From contig JAFTSU010000026.1 of assembly GCA_017467105.1 (NCBI GenBank), forward strand, positions 1-39,796: a stretch of DNA of 39,796 nt. The letters run 5' to 3'. The position numbers and the translations under genes were made by a program. Origin of the DNA: Clostridia bacterium (lineage in GTDB: Bacteria > Bacillota > Clostridia > Oscillospirales > CAG-272). Positions 8,579 through 16,847 of the stretch are shown here, one piece after another. Every line of letters begins with the position of its first letter. Position 1 is the first letter of the stretch. The notes below the pieces were generated by a model. That model made no database searches, was not told the DNA's origin, and saw only the letters and a program-made list of their open reading frames with translations.

Positions 8579-9037
8579 ATGATCAACACTACACTATGCT
8601 ATATTGAAGACGGTGAAAAATATCTCATGATACACCGCGTAAAGAAAAAGAATGATATAAACCATGATAAATGGATCGGTGTAGGCGGTAAATTTGAAAG
8701 CGGCGAAACCCCATATGAGTGCGCGCGAAGAGAAATACTAGAGGAAACCGGTGTTATTCCCTCAGGGCTCAAATACCGCGGAATAGTTACGTTCGTTTCT
8801 GATGAATACGGAACCGAATATATGCATCTTTTCACAGCGTCCGGATATATCGGCAAAATCGACTACGACTGCGATGAGGGCAGACTCGAATGGGTGGAAA
8901 AGGATAGGATCAAGGAGCTTCCTATCTGGGAAGGAGATCTCATCTTCTTTGAGCTTTTAAGAAAAGAAGAACGATTCTTCTCTTTAAAGCTTGAATATAA
9001 AGGCGACAGCTTGATCTCTCATACCGTTGAAATCTAA
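8579..9037 (+). CDS. Nudix hydrolase (MutT/8-oxo-dGTP diphosphatase-like)
   Basis: A 152-residue hydrolase with an exact Nudix box, G-x5-E-x7-REILEETGV, at residues 37-59. Members cleave nucleoside diphosphates linked to another group; the N-terminus (LCYIEDGEKYLMIHR) and the GVGGKFE context resemble 8-oxo-dGTP sanitising MutT-like enzymes of Firmicutes. The exact substrate cannot be read from the sequence. It has its own promoter and lies opposite the marR operon. No terminator separates it from the next gene. Confidence 0.9.
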   Translation: MINTTLCYIEDGEKYLMIHRVKKKNDINHDKWIGVGGKFESGETPYECARREILEETGVIPSGLKYRGIVTFVSDEYGTEYMHLFTASGYIGKIDYDCDEGRLEWVEKDRIKELPIWEGDLIFFELLRKEERFFSLKLEYKGDSLISHTVEI

Positions 9038-9041
9038 TAGC

Positions 9042-9148
9042 AACAGTATGTTCTCACATAGTATTGAAATATAACAAATATATCTTTTACTATCATACTG
9101 TTAAAGTATAATGGCGTTTATTACCTGCCTTAATATACTTAACAGTAT
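9042..9148 (+). promoter_or_regulatory. promoter with repeated AACAGTAT sites before the YcxB-like gene
   Basis: A TATAAT at 9107-9112 with a weak -35 (TTTTAC, 9085-9090, 16-base spacer) is a likely promoter. The octamer AACAGTAT occurs at 9042-9049, at 9095-9102 (reverse) and at 9141-9148. The latter two sit in inverted arms 9095-9110 and 9134-9148 that pair almost perfectly, and each arm is itself a small palindrome (ATACT...AGTAT). One arm overlaps the -10, the other lies about 22 bases downstream. This is the layout of paired operator sites; a hairpin in the RNA is the alternative. Confidence 0.5.
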
Positions 9149-9169
9149 AAAACAATAAGGAGAAGCGAT

Positions 9170-9688
9170 ATGTCAATAAGAACAGAATCGGTTTATACTA
9201 AGGAAAGACTTATAAGATTCAACAATTACGTAATGCTTTCAAAAAAGGTGCTGCTGTCGCTGATGGCGATAGGTACTCTGCTGGTATACGGTTGCGTTAT
9301 TTTTATGATGGTAAACGGCGGACTTGCAGAAACGGTAACGTACTCTGCTATATTTTTAACCTTACTTGACGTGTTTTATATTTTCGTTTCCTTTATTTTA
9401 CCTAGATTCACACTAAAAAAATCAAAGACCCTGAATGCGAAAATTACTTGCATATTCAACGAAAGCGGATTTGATTTGAGCGTAACCAGCAACACCTTCA
9501 ATGAGTCAAGCACAATCAGATATCCTACGCTTACACAAATCGTTAAAAACAAAAACGATATTTACCTTTTTATTGCGTCTAATCAAGCGTTTATCACCTC
9601 GGTTGATGGACTTCGAGAGGACGAAATTGAAGAGCTGAGATCACTGCTTTCGAACTCTATAAACAAAAAAGATTTCAAGTGGAATTAA
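9170..9688 (+). CDS. small YcxB-like membrane protein
   Basis: A 172-residue protein with two predicted transmembrane helices (about 25-50 and 57-80) and a cytoplasmic tail of about 90 residues. The tail reads like the YcxB domain (beta strands, then Y..L..IV....D.YLFI and a short helix near the end). The function of this domain is unknown. AAGGAG precedes the ATG. It has a separate, apparently regulated promoter and an intrinsic terminator after it, so it may be a single-gene unit. Confidence 0.6.
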   Translation: MSIRTESVYTKERLIRFNNYVMLSKKVLLSLMAIGTLLVYGCVIFMMVNGGLAETVTYSAIFLTLLDVFYIFVSFILPRFTLKKSKTLNAKITCIFNESGFDLSVTSNTFNESSTIRYPTLTQIVKNKNDIYLFIASNQAFITSVDGLREDEIEELRSLLSNSINKKDFKWN

Positions 9689-9723
9689 CAAGCATAGAGC
9701 TTAAATCAACGTTAAGAGAAAAC

Positions 9724-9756
9724 AAAAAGCACTCGTTTTAAACGGGTGCTTTATTA
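9724..9756. terminator. bidirectional intrinsic terminator
   Basis: AAAGCACTCG (9726-9735) pairs with CGGGTGCTTT (9743-9752) with one wobble, loop of seven bases. T-rich tails follow on both strands, so it can serve both the YcxB-like gene and the phosphatase gene facing it. Confidence 0.82.
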
Positions 9757-9790
9757 ATTATCCGGAAATAAATTTGGGCAATAAATTAAA

Positions 9791-10285
9791 TCAAGTGACA
9801 ATCTTGGAGATTGAGCTTTTGTTTATTCGGCAGTCGATTGACGAAAGCAATGCTATGCAGCCACGAAAAATATCATCATACGCTTCATCAAAGCATCCTG
9901 TATACCACGGGTCAGCAACGTCTCTGTCAAGACCGCAAAAGCTTAATAGCTTATGAACCTTATTCTCGGTGTCAGACGGGAAGATGCGTCGAATATTTCT
10001 GAAATTATTATCATCCATAAGCACGAATAGGTCATATTTATCGTAGTCGGATGAAGAAAGCCTTGTGGCTCTTCTATTATTGAAAGCAATACCGCGCCGC
10101 TTAAGCTCAACGGCAGCCGGAGGATACAGAGGATTTCCAAGCTCCTCTGTACTGGTGGCAGATGACGACACTAAATATTCATCTGATAGACCAAGTCTTT
10201 CAAGTATATGCTTAGTTATAAATTCAGCCATAGGACTGCGGCAAATATTGCCGTGACACACAAACATTATTCTGCGTTTCAGCAT
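9791..10285 (-). CDS. low-molecular-weight protein tyrosine phosphatase
   Basis: A 164-residue cytoplasmic phosphatase. The P-loop C-x5-R-S is at residues 10-17 (CHGNICRS) and the general acid is Asp125 in VADPWYTG. Members remove phosphate from tyrosine or arginine (YwlE-type) residues. No tyrosine or arginine kinase gene is adjacent, so the substrate is open. It is the last gene on this minus-strand stretch, 118 bases after sfsA. A TATAAT on the minus strand (10352-10357), flanked by TTATACT and AGTATAA arms, may give it its own promoter. Confidence 0.92.
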   Translation of the reverse strand: MLKRRIMFVCHGNICRSPMAEFITKHILERLGLSDEYLVSSSATSTEELGNPLYPPAAVELKRRGIAFNNRRATRLSSSDYDKYDLFVLMDDNNFRNIRRIFPSDTENKVHKLLSFCGLDRDVADPWYTGCFDEAYDDIFRGCIALLSSIDCRINKSSISKIVT

Positions 10286-10342
10286 TCATTTTTCTCTTTC
10301 TGCCCTGTTTTATTTCTTAAAAATCGTTTTTCATCTAATTTT

Positions 10343-10374
10343 TTATACTATATTATAAGTTATTACCAGTATAA
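10343..10374 (-). promoter_or_regulatory. possible promoter and inverted repeat before the phosphatase gene
   Basis: The minus strand has TATAAT at 10352-10357. It is enclosed by an inverted repeat, TTATACT (10343-10349) and AGTATAA (10368-10374). No good -35 is visible. It could be an operator around a weak promoter. Confidence 0.35.
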
Positions 10375-10403
10375 TCCGTAACTAATTTAAGTAAAAGATT
10401 TTT

Positions 10404-11114
10404 CTAATTCTGTTCGTAATCAAGCTTTATTTCTACCCCATCCGCAATTTCAATTGAATCACTTTTAACGAGACACTTGTACGCCAAGGCTTTAACCCCT
10501 TTCCCTATCGCGTACCTCAAGCTCTCTCCGAATTCCCGATGTGTATTGTAATTAGGAGTGAAATATTTCGCGTCGTTCAGCGCTATTACGAAAATTACGT
10601 ATGCCTCATATCCCTTTGCTACAAGCTCGGAGAGCTCGCGTAGATGCTTCACGCCACGCTCTGTTGGAGCGTCCGGAAACATCACTATTCCTTCCGATTC
10701 AAGAGTTACACCCTTCACCTCTATTAACGCGCGGCGACCTCCATCCTCTACGTAGAAGTCAAATCTGGACCTTCCGACAGTATGCTCTCTTTTTATTCTG
10801 CAATTTTCGCTGAAAAGTCCGCTGCCTTCGAGCCACTCGGCTACCGCGTCGTTCGGCGCTGTCGAATCTATATTAATAATCAGAGGGGGTAGTCCTTCCC
10901 TGTCCTTCAATACGGATACCAGATCATACTCTGTTTTGCGATGAACATTATTGGTTCGGGTAAGGTACACCGTCCTGCCATCCCAAAGCAGCTCCTTACA
11001 TCTTCCTGTGTTCTTGACGTGAACAGTATGTATCTCGCCGTCAATCATTACCTTCGCTACAAATCTATTCGGTCGTGATACAAACACCGCTTCCTTTATA
11101 TTCGGATATCTCAT
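10404..11114 (-). CDS. sfsA: SfsA family DNA/RNA nuclease-like protein
   Basis: The 236 residues match SfsA throughout: an N-terminal OB-like part (F..RPNRF.A.V.IDGE...H..NTGR..ELL..G) and a nuclease-like part (SRFDFYVEDGGRRALIEVKGVTLE..G...FPDAPTERG.KHL.EL), with RFDFY and IEVKGVTL holding the acidic and lysine residues expected of a PD-(D/E)xK fold. The name comes from sugar fermentation stimulation in E. coli; nuclease action is the current family view. It lies 76 bases after trmL and is probably read with it. Confidence 0.94.
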   Translation of the reverse strand: MRYPNIKEAVFVSRPNRFVAKVMIDGEIHTVHVKNTGRCKELLWDGRTVYLTRTNNVHRKTEYDLVSVLKDREGLPPLIINIDSTAPNDAVAEWLEGSGLFSENCRIKREHTVGRSRFDFYVEDGGRRALIEVKGVTLESEGIVMFPDAPTERGVKHLRELSELVAKGYEAYVIFVIALNDAKYFTPNYNTHREFGESLRYAIGKGVKALAYKCLVKSDSIEIADGVEIKLDYEQN

Positions 11115-11190
11115 AACGCTTGTCCTGTCTTTATATTTTTTGTACTAAAGCTTCCAATTTGGATCACGTCGGTTCAGCCGCAGAATATTA

Positions 11191-11658
11191 TTATATGAGA
11201 TCTTTAAAGCTATGCTGCCTCAGCACCTCGTAAACGGCGATAGCGACAGCGTTCGAAAGATTAAGGCAACGCAGCGTAGGACGCATTGGAATACGTACGG
11301 TCCTGTTTCTGTTAGGTTCCGTTATATCAGAGGGTAAGCCGCGCGTCTCCTGCCCAAAAATAAGATAGACCTCCTCAGGATACGATATATCTGTATACGA
11401 CGTGCTGGTATGTGAAGTAAAGTAATATTTCTCCCCGTCCGGATTCATAGACATAAACTCCTCGAAGCTGTCATAATAAAAAACGTCCAGCTTGTCCCAA
11501 TAGTCAAGACCTGCCCGCTTCAACGTGCGATCGGATATTTCGAATCCCGTTGGTCTTATTATGTGAAGTGCCGCACCCGTGACAGCTGCGGTACGTGAAA
11601 TATTCCCGGTGTTCTGAGGGATCTCCGGGCGAAACAGTACTATATTTATTCGACTCAT
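11191..11658 (-). CDS. trmL: tRNA (cytidine/uridine-34 2'-O)-methyltransferase
   Basis: A 155-residue SPOUT-class methyltransferase that methylates the wobble ribose of certain leucine tRNAs using S-adenosylmethionine. The hallmarks are the N-terminal PEIPQNTGNISRT, the FGQETRGLP block and the C-terminal knot motif IPM....RCLNLSNAVAIAVYE. The length is typical. GGAGGA precedes the start, and a promoter lies 27-55 bases upstream. Confidence 0.95.
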   Translation of the reverse strand: MSRINIVLFRPEIPQNTGNISRTAAVTGAALHIIRPTGFEISDRTLKRAGLDYWDKLDVFYYDSFEEFMSMNPDGEKYYFTSHTSTSYTDISYPEEVYLIFGQETRGLPSDITEPNRNRTVRIPMRPTLRCLNLSNAVAIAVYEVLRQHSFKDLI

Positions 11659-11684
11659 TTCTATTCCTCCGATTTTTCATTATT

Positions 11685-11713
11685 ATTTTATCACACAGAA
11701 AAGAAAAAAGCAA
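11685..11713 (-). promoter_or_regulatory. promoter of trmL-sfsA
   Basis: On the minus strand TTGCTT (11708-11713) and TAAAAT (11685-11690) are 17 bases apart, with TG before the -10. Confidence 0.65.
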
Positions 11714-11782
11714 GAAAAAGAGGTCTCGAATAAAAAACAGTATATTTTTTACAATTTGCTCTTTTATTTTGCGCTCGCGTAT

Positions 11783-11790
11783 GTTATAAT
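11783..11790 (+). promoter_or_regulatory. extended -10 promoter of secA
   Basis: TG-TATAAT (TATAAT at 11785-11790, TG at 11782-11783) lies 64 bases before the secA start. The -35 is weak. Confidence 0.55.
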
Positions 11791-11853
11791 ATTAAATTGA
11801 TATATTATATGCTTACACTTGTTTGAGCGACTTTTGTACTGAAAGGAAAAAAT

Positions 11854-14619
11854 ATGGGACTGTTTGGATCTTTATTCAAGAGCTACAGCGAAAAGCAAAT
11901 AAAAAGAATACTTCCACTTGTTGACGCAACGGAGGCTCTGGCGGATAAATTTGCCGCAATGACCGATTCAGAAATGCGGGCTTATACAGACAAGCTTAAG
12001 GGGGACTTAGCTGACGGAAAAACGCTCGACGATATATTACCCGAGGCATTCGCGCTTGTAAGAGAGGCTGACGACAGAGTTCTCGGCAAGCGTCCGTTCA
12101 GAGTGCAGATAATGGGCGGTATCCTACTCCACCAAGGAAGGATCGCGGAGATGAAGACCGGCGAGGGTAAAACTCTCGTTGCTACCTTGCCCGCATACCT
12201 TAACGCCCTCTCGGGAAAGGGAGTTCATATCGTTACCGTTAACGACTACCTTGCCAAGCGTGACAGTGACGAGATGGGGAGAGTATACGGCTTCCTCGGT
12301 TTAAAAACCGGACTTATTATTCACGGACAAACAGGAAACCAGAAGCGTGAGGCGTACAACGCGGATATCACTTACGGAACAAACAACGAGCTTGGCTTCG
12401 ACTATTTGCGTGACAATATGGTCGTTTACAAGGAAAAAATGGTACAGCGCGGCCATAATTTCGCAATCGTTGACGAGGTGGACTCGATTCTTATCGACGA
12501 GGCAAGAACACCCCTTATCATTTCCGGACAGGGATCAAAGTCCACGGATCTTTACGGGCTTGCTGATAAGCTTGTACGTACTATGCGCCGTCACGTTATC
12601 AAGGAGGTAGATCAGAAACAAGATCTTGACACCTATGACGAGGATTATATCGTAGATGAAAAGGCGCGTACAGCCGTTCTGACTCAGCACGGTATTGAGA
12701 AGGCTGAGAAATTCTTCAATCTGGAAAATCTATCAGATCCCGCAAACACCTCTATATATCATCATGTTAATACCGCCATCAAGGCTCACGGCGTTATGAA
12801 ATGCGACGTTGACTATATAGTCAAGGATGATAGCGTTATTATAGTTGACACCTTTACCGGAAGACTTATGCCCGGAAGACGATACAACGACGGTCTGCAT
12901 CAGGCTATTGAGGCAAAGGAGGGCGTTAAGATCCAGCGCGAGTCCCGAACTATAGCTACCATTACCTTCCAGAACTATTTCAGGATGTATAAAAAGCTCT
13001 CGGGCATGACCGGTACAGCTCTGACAGAGGACGACGAGTTTAGACAGATCTACGCTCTTGACGTTGTTGAGGTTCCCACTAATAAGCCTATGATCAGAAT
13101 CGACAGAAACGATGCCGTGTACAGAACCTATAGGGGTAAAATTCTGGCGATTGTGGAGCAGATAAAGGCTTGCCGTGAAAAAGGTCAGCCGGTTCTGGTC
13201 GGCACTGTATCCATAGATAAGTCCGAGGAGCTCTCCTCCGTACTTAAAAGAAACGGGATTCCTCACACAGTTCTTAACGCAAAGCATCATGAAAAAGAAG
13301 CTGAAATAGTTGCTCAAGCAGGTAAGTTCGGCAGCGTTACTATATCCACTAACATGGCAGGTCGAGGCACGGATATTATGCTGGGCGGAAACCCCGAGTA
13401 TATGGCAAAGCACGACCTGAGACGTCAAGGAATCGATGAGGGACTTATCGCTATGGCAACAAGCACTTCTCCGTCGGAGGATGAGGCGGTAAACGAGGTG
13501 CGCGCAAAATACAAGGAGCTATACGGTAAATATCGCGAGGAAATAGCGCCTGAGGCAGAAAAGGTTCGCGAGGCCGGAGGTCTTTTCATTCTTGGTACGG
13601 AAAGACACGAATCCAGGCGTATCGACAATCAGCTGCGCGGTCGAAGCGGCCGTCAGGGAGATCCCGGAGAATCCAGATTCTATCTGTCTCTCGAGGATGA
13701 TCTTATGCGTCTGTTTGGCTCTGACAGAATTGCGGGAATCTGCGAAAGGCTGGGTCTTGAGGAAACTATGCCTATCGACGCAAAGATCCTTTCCGGCTCT
13801 ATAGAAAATGCGCAGAAGCGCATAGAGGATAATAACTTTAACCGCAGAAAGAACGTCCTCACCTATGATGACGTTATGAACCAGCAGCGTAACATCATTT
13901 ATCAGCAGCGTAGTGAGGTTCTGATGGGTGACGATATCAGCGAAAAGATCAAGTCAATGATAACACAATCCGTGAACGAAACCTTCGACTTCTGCTTCGG
14001 TGTAGATACACCTGAGGATTGGAAATTTGACGAGTTCAAGAACCACTATCTCGGTCTGCTCACTGATAGCCGCGGCTTCGAGTATTCAAGCGAGGAACTT
14101 CAAAGCATTGACAAGGAAGCGCTTCGTGAAGAGCTGATAGAACGCGCACTTGAGATATACACCTCGAAGGATGCTCTGTTCAACAGCGCCGAGGGCGCAC
14201 CCGCAAATGCTATGCGCGAGGTCGAAAAGGTAATTCTGCTTCAGAACGTTGACAAAAAATGGATGGATCACCTTGAGGATATGGATCAGCTCAAGGAATC
14301 CGTTGGTCTCAATTCCTATGCTCAGAGAGATCCTGTGGCAATGTACAGGCTTCAGGGCGCTGATATGTTCGATCAGATGGTTGATGATATCAAGGAGGAT
14401 ACCGTACGTCAGATACTTGCCGTACAGCCACGTCCGCAGATTACCGAGAGAGTGCAGGTTGCAAAGCCTACCTCCGAGGGATTTGGCGGTAGCGGATCGA
14501 TTGTACGCAAGCCCATTGTCAAGGCTGTAAAGATAGGCAGAAATGACCCCTGCCATTGCGGAAGCGGCAAAAAATATAAAAAATGCTGCGGCGCAAGCGT
14601 AGAAACCGATAAGGATTAA
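11854..14619 (+). CDS. secA: preprotein translocase ATPase SecA
   Basis: SecA drives secreted and some membrane proteins through SecYEG using ATP. The 921 residues show Walker A TGEGKT (102-107), the DEVD box (207-210), the preprotein-binding region, the second helicase domain (STNMAGRGTDI, GRSGRQGDPG) and the scaffold and wing domains. The extreme C-terminus holds the zinc motif with Cys900, Cys902, Cys911 and Cys912, which binds SecB or ribosomes. AAAGGAA precedes the ATG. The stop codon is followed by a single base and then the ATG of the next gene, so translation of that gene is almost certainly coupled to secA. Confidence 0.98.
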   Translation: MGLFGSLFKSYSEKQIKRILPLVDATEALADKFAAMTDSEMRAYTDKLKGDLADGKTLDDILPEAFALVREADDRVLGKRPFRVQIMGGILLHQGRIAEMKTGEGKTLVATLPAYLNALSGKGVHIVTVNDYLAKRDSDEMGRVYGFLGLKTGLIIHGQTGNQKREAYNADITYGTNNELGFDYLRDNMVVYKEKMVQRGHNFAIVDEVDSILIDEARTPLIISGQGSKSTDLYGLADKLVRTMRRHVIKEVDQKQDLDTYDEDYIVDEKARTAVLTQHGIEKAEKFFNLENLSDPANTSIYHHVNTAIKAHGVMKCDVDYIVKDDSVIIVDTFTGRLMPGRRYNDGLHQAIEAKEGVKIQRESRTIATITFQNYFRMYKKLSGMTGTALTEDDEFRQIYALDVVEVPTNKPMIRIDRNDAVYRTYRGKILAIVEQIKACREKGQPVLVGTVSIDKSEELSSVLKRNGIPHTVLNAKHHEKEAEIVAQAGKFGSVTISTNMAGRGTDIMLGGNPEYMAKHDLRRQGIDEGLIAMATSTSPSEDEAVNEVRAKYKELYGKYREEIAPEAEKVREAGGLFILGTERHESRRIDNQLRGRSGRQGDPGESRFYLSLEDDLMRLFGSDRIAGICERLGLEETMPIDAKILSGSIENAQKRIEDNNFNRRKNVLTYDDVMNQQRNIIYQQRSEVLMGDDISEKIKSMITQSVNETFDFCFGVDTPEDWKFDEFKNHYLGLLTDSRGFEYSSEELQSIDKEALREELIERALEIYTSKDALFNSAEGAPANAMREVEKVILLQNVDKKWMDHLEDMDQLKESVGLNSYAQRDPVAMYRLQGADMFDQMVDDIKEDTVRQILAVQPRPQITERVQVAKPTSEGFGGSGSIVRKPIVKAVKIGRNDPCHCGSGKKYKKCCGASVETDKD

Positions 14620-14620
14620 T

Positions 14621-15334
14621 ATGGGATTTGGAATTTTATTCGCAGGATACTTCCTGCTGTTGAATTTTGCGTATTACGGCTTTACCGACGCGATCGCGTC
14701 GGTAATAATGCTGTACGCTCTCTATAAGCTATCAGGAATAAATCGTGGCTTCAGAAATGCCGCAATCGCATCCGTTATATTCACTGTATTTGGACTTTTC
14801 GAGCTTGTTATTTCGGTTATCGGACTGTTTTACGGAGAAGGACTTGAAGGTATAGTATTCTACTCCGCACTTATACGTCACGTAATTATCGCTACTACGT
14901 CAGCCCTCATGCTGATAGGTATGCGCGAGATCGCTGACGAGGTCGGAATTGGCTCTCTCGCGCGAAAATGCAACAAGCTTGCCTACGCTACCGTTGCAAT
15001 ATATCTTTTAAATATCGCACTTGAGACCGGCGAGCTTGGCAGCTTTATCGACATAAAGATACTCGTATATGCCGCAGTACTTTCTATCGCATTGACCCTT
15101 GCTGTGACAGTCGCAAGCCTTTCCGCTATATTTAATTGCTACTCTCAGATCTGTATGCCCGAGGATAATACTCCGGACTATACAGAGCCAAAATCCAGGT
15201 TTGCCTTCGTAAACGAATTCAGAGCGCACCAAGAGGAGAAACAAAAAGAATACGCAGAGTATAAGCTCAATAAATTCAAGAAAAGAATGGAAAAAGCCAA
15301 GCAGAAAGAGAACAAAAATGCAGATAAAAAATAA
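14621..15334 (+). CDS. unknown six-helix membrane protein coupled to secA
   Basis: I do not recognise the family. The 237 residues contain about six hydrophobic helices (roughly 1-20, 23-40, 47-70, 75-98, 115-135, 145-172) and then a highly charged, lysine/glutamate-rich cytoplasmic tail (about 185-237) likely to be helical or coiled-coil. It starts one base after the secA stop and its own end overlaps the next gene by 17 bases, so secA and the two membrane proteins form one translational unit. A role in the membrane linked to export is suggested by position only. Confidence 0.75.
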   Translation: MGFGILFAGYFLLLNFAYYGFTDAIASVIMLYALYKLSGINRGFRNAAIASVIFTVFGLFELVISVIGLFYGEGLEGIVFYSALIRHVIIATTSALMLIGMREIADEVGIGSLARKCNKLAYATVAIYLLNIALETGELGSFIDIKILVYAAVLSIALTLAVTVASLSAIFNCYSQICMPEDNTPDYTEPKSRFAFVNEFRAHQEEKQKEYAEYKLNKFKKRMEKAKQKENKNADKK

Positions 15335-16739
15335 ACGTACAATTAGCAAGGCGGCACTTTTAATAGTTCTGATCTTCTTTGCGAATCCGAATATCAGAAT
15401 GGTGGATATCCTCCCCGATTTTGTCGCGTGCTTTATTGCTGCAAGTATTCTCGAATATCATTCAATTAGAGCTCCATTTTTCGAGAGCGCAAGAAAAAGC
15501 TTTATGACACTCGGCGCTGTATCTCTTATCAGAATACCCGTATCAATCTTTATAACTACGATACGGTCAGGGAACGTAGATGATTACGACATTATAATCC
15601 TCTTTTCATTCGTATTCTGCGTTATAGAAGGTATGCTGTTTTATTTTGCCGTCAGAGATCTGTTCGCCGGACTTTTTTACCTCGGACAAAGAAGCGAGGC
15701 AGCCTCTCTGATCTCACCCTTCTCTATATCAAAAGCAAAAAAACGTCTCTATACACCGGAAAAACTTAAGGGTTTGACCGTTTTTGCCTTTGTGATAAAA
15801 ATGTGTGGAAATTCTCTGCCAGAAATGCTCTTATTAACCAAAACCGTTGATACCGGCGCTCACGTTCAAGTCGTAAACACCTATGCTCTCTATCCGTACG
15901 CACTCGTTTTGGCGTTTATTTTGGTCAGCTGGGTATCTGTGACTTGCATCAGAAGGTTCTATCTGTACTCAAAAGAGATAATTTCAGAGGGAAAATTTTT
16001 TGATGCCGCTGATTCTATGATCGAAAGTAATATGCAGAGCACTCTGAATGCAAGAGTAAAGTTCCAATGCATTAAGCGTATCGCTCTGCTTCTCATAATA
16101 AGCCCGATCTTTTCATTCACCGTTCGTCTTGATAACGTAAGTCAGATCAACCTGATGCCCTACTTTATGGTTGGCGTTCTTATGATCGCCTCCTATGGTA
16201 TGATAGTTAAAATCTACAAGAAGTCAAAAGCGACGCTTATTTTGGGAATAGCATTTTCTCTTCTTTCCATCATCAATGCTTTCATAGAAGGACACTTTCT
16301 GGATACGTACGGATATTCATCGCTTGTCTCAAACCAAGCAGCAAAATCCGCTTATCTGCCTGTAATTTTCTCCTCGATTTTGAGTTTTATCTTTTTCGTC
16401 GCATTTATTATTGTTTTCAGAGGATTTTTAGGCAGCTTTATCGGCTCTCTTAACGCTTCAAGCTCGCTCTCGATATCAGATACCGGCGGAGCTGTAAGGC
16501 TTATGAATCTATGGCTGATTTCTGCCGTTTTGCACGGTACTGCAAGGGTAGCAGATACCGTATTCAGATATTATCCCGATATTACCGTGGTAGCAGTGGG
16601 AGACCAGCTATCCAACGTTGTAACAGGACTCATTCCCTGGTTTGGCACCGTTCTGTTCTGCACTTCCCTTGCTTATCTTGGCGCTTCATATCTGTTATTT
16701 TCCTCGGTAAAGGAACGCGCATCACTCCTGCTTGAATGA
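15318..16739 (+). CDS. unknown polytopic membrane protein
   Basis: A 473-residue protein of about ten or eleven hydrophobic helices with no domain I can name. The N-terminus, ANPNIRMVDILPDFVACFI, resembles a segment common in unnamed Clostridia membrane proteins (PN.N..DILPDF.G). A short soluble stretch near 225-255 separates two membrane halves. It overlaps the previous gene by 17 bases, and the start lies within that gene's lysine-rich tail codons, with AGAAAGAG upstream. The next gene has its own promoter, so this is probably the end of the secA unit. Confidence 0.75.
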   Translation: MQIKNKRTISKAALLIVLIFFANPNIRMVDILPDFVACFIAASILEYHSIRAPFFESARKSFMTLGAVSLIRIPVSIFITTIRSGNVDDYDIIILFSFVFCVIEGMLFYFAVRDLFAGLFYLGQRSEAASLISPFSISKAKKRLYTPEKLKGLTVFAFVIKMCGNSLPEMLLLTKTVDTGAHVQVVNTYALYPYALVLAFILVSWVSVTCIRRFYLYSKEIISEGKFFDAADSMIESNMQSTLNARVKFQCIKRIALLLIISPIFSFTVRLDNVSQINLMPYFMVGVLMIASYGMIVKIYKKSKATLILGIAFSLLSIINAFIEGHFLDTYGYSSLVSNQAAKSAYLPVIFSSILSFIFFVAFIIVFRGFLGSFIGSLNASSSLSISDTGGAVRLMNLWLISAVLHGTARVADTVFRYYPDITVVAVGDQLSNVVTGLIPWFGTVLFCTSLAYLGASYLLFSSVKERASLLLE

Positions 16740-16780
16740 TTTTGAGTGTATTTTGCGAAAAATTTTCGTTTCAATTGTAC

Positions 16781-16809
16781 TTGTTTTTTCACCCTGACAG
16801 TGCTACAAT
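16781..16809 (+). promoter_or_regulatory. promoter of the MATE gene
   Basis: TTGTTT (16781-16786) and TACAAT (16804-16809) are 17 bases apart, with TG one base before the -10. It lies 39 bases before the start. Confidence 0.7.
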
Positions 16810-16847
16810 AATCAAAGGTTGATTACACGTCGGATGGAGGGGCTTTT

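Noticed and set aside
12733-13428. 231-residue open frame antisense to secA
   Set aside because: It is inside the conserved SecA coding region and reads as low-complexity noise with many cysteines and serines.
16755-16768. CGAAAAATTTTCG palindrome as terminator after the second membrane protein
   Set aside because: The stem is only A/T-rich at its core with a one-base centre and no proper loop; it cannot form a stable terminator.
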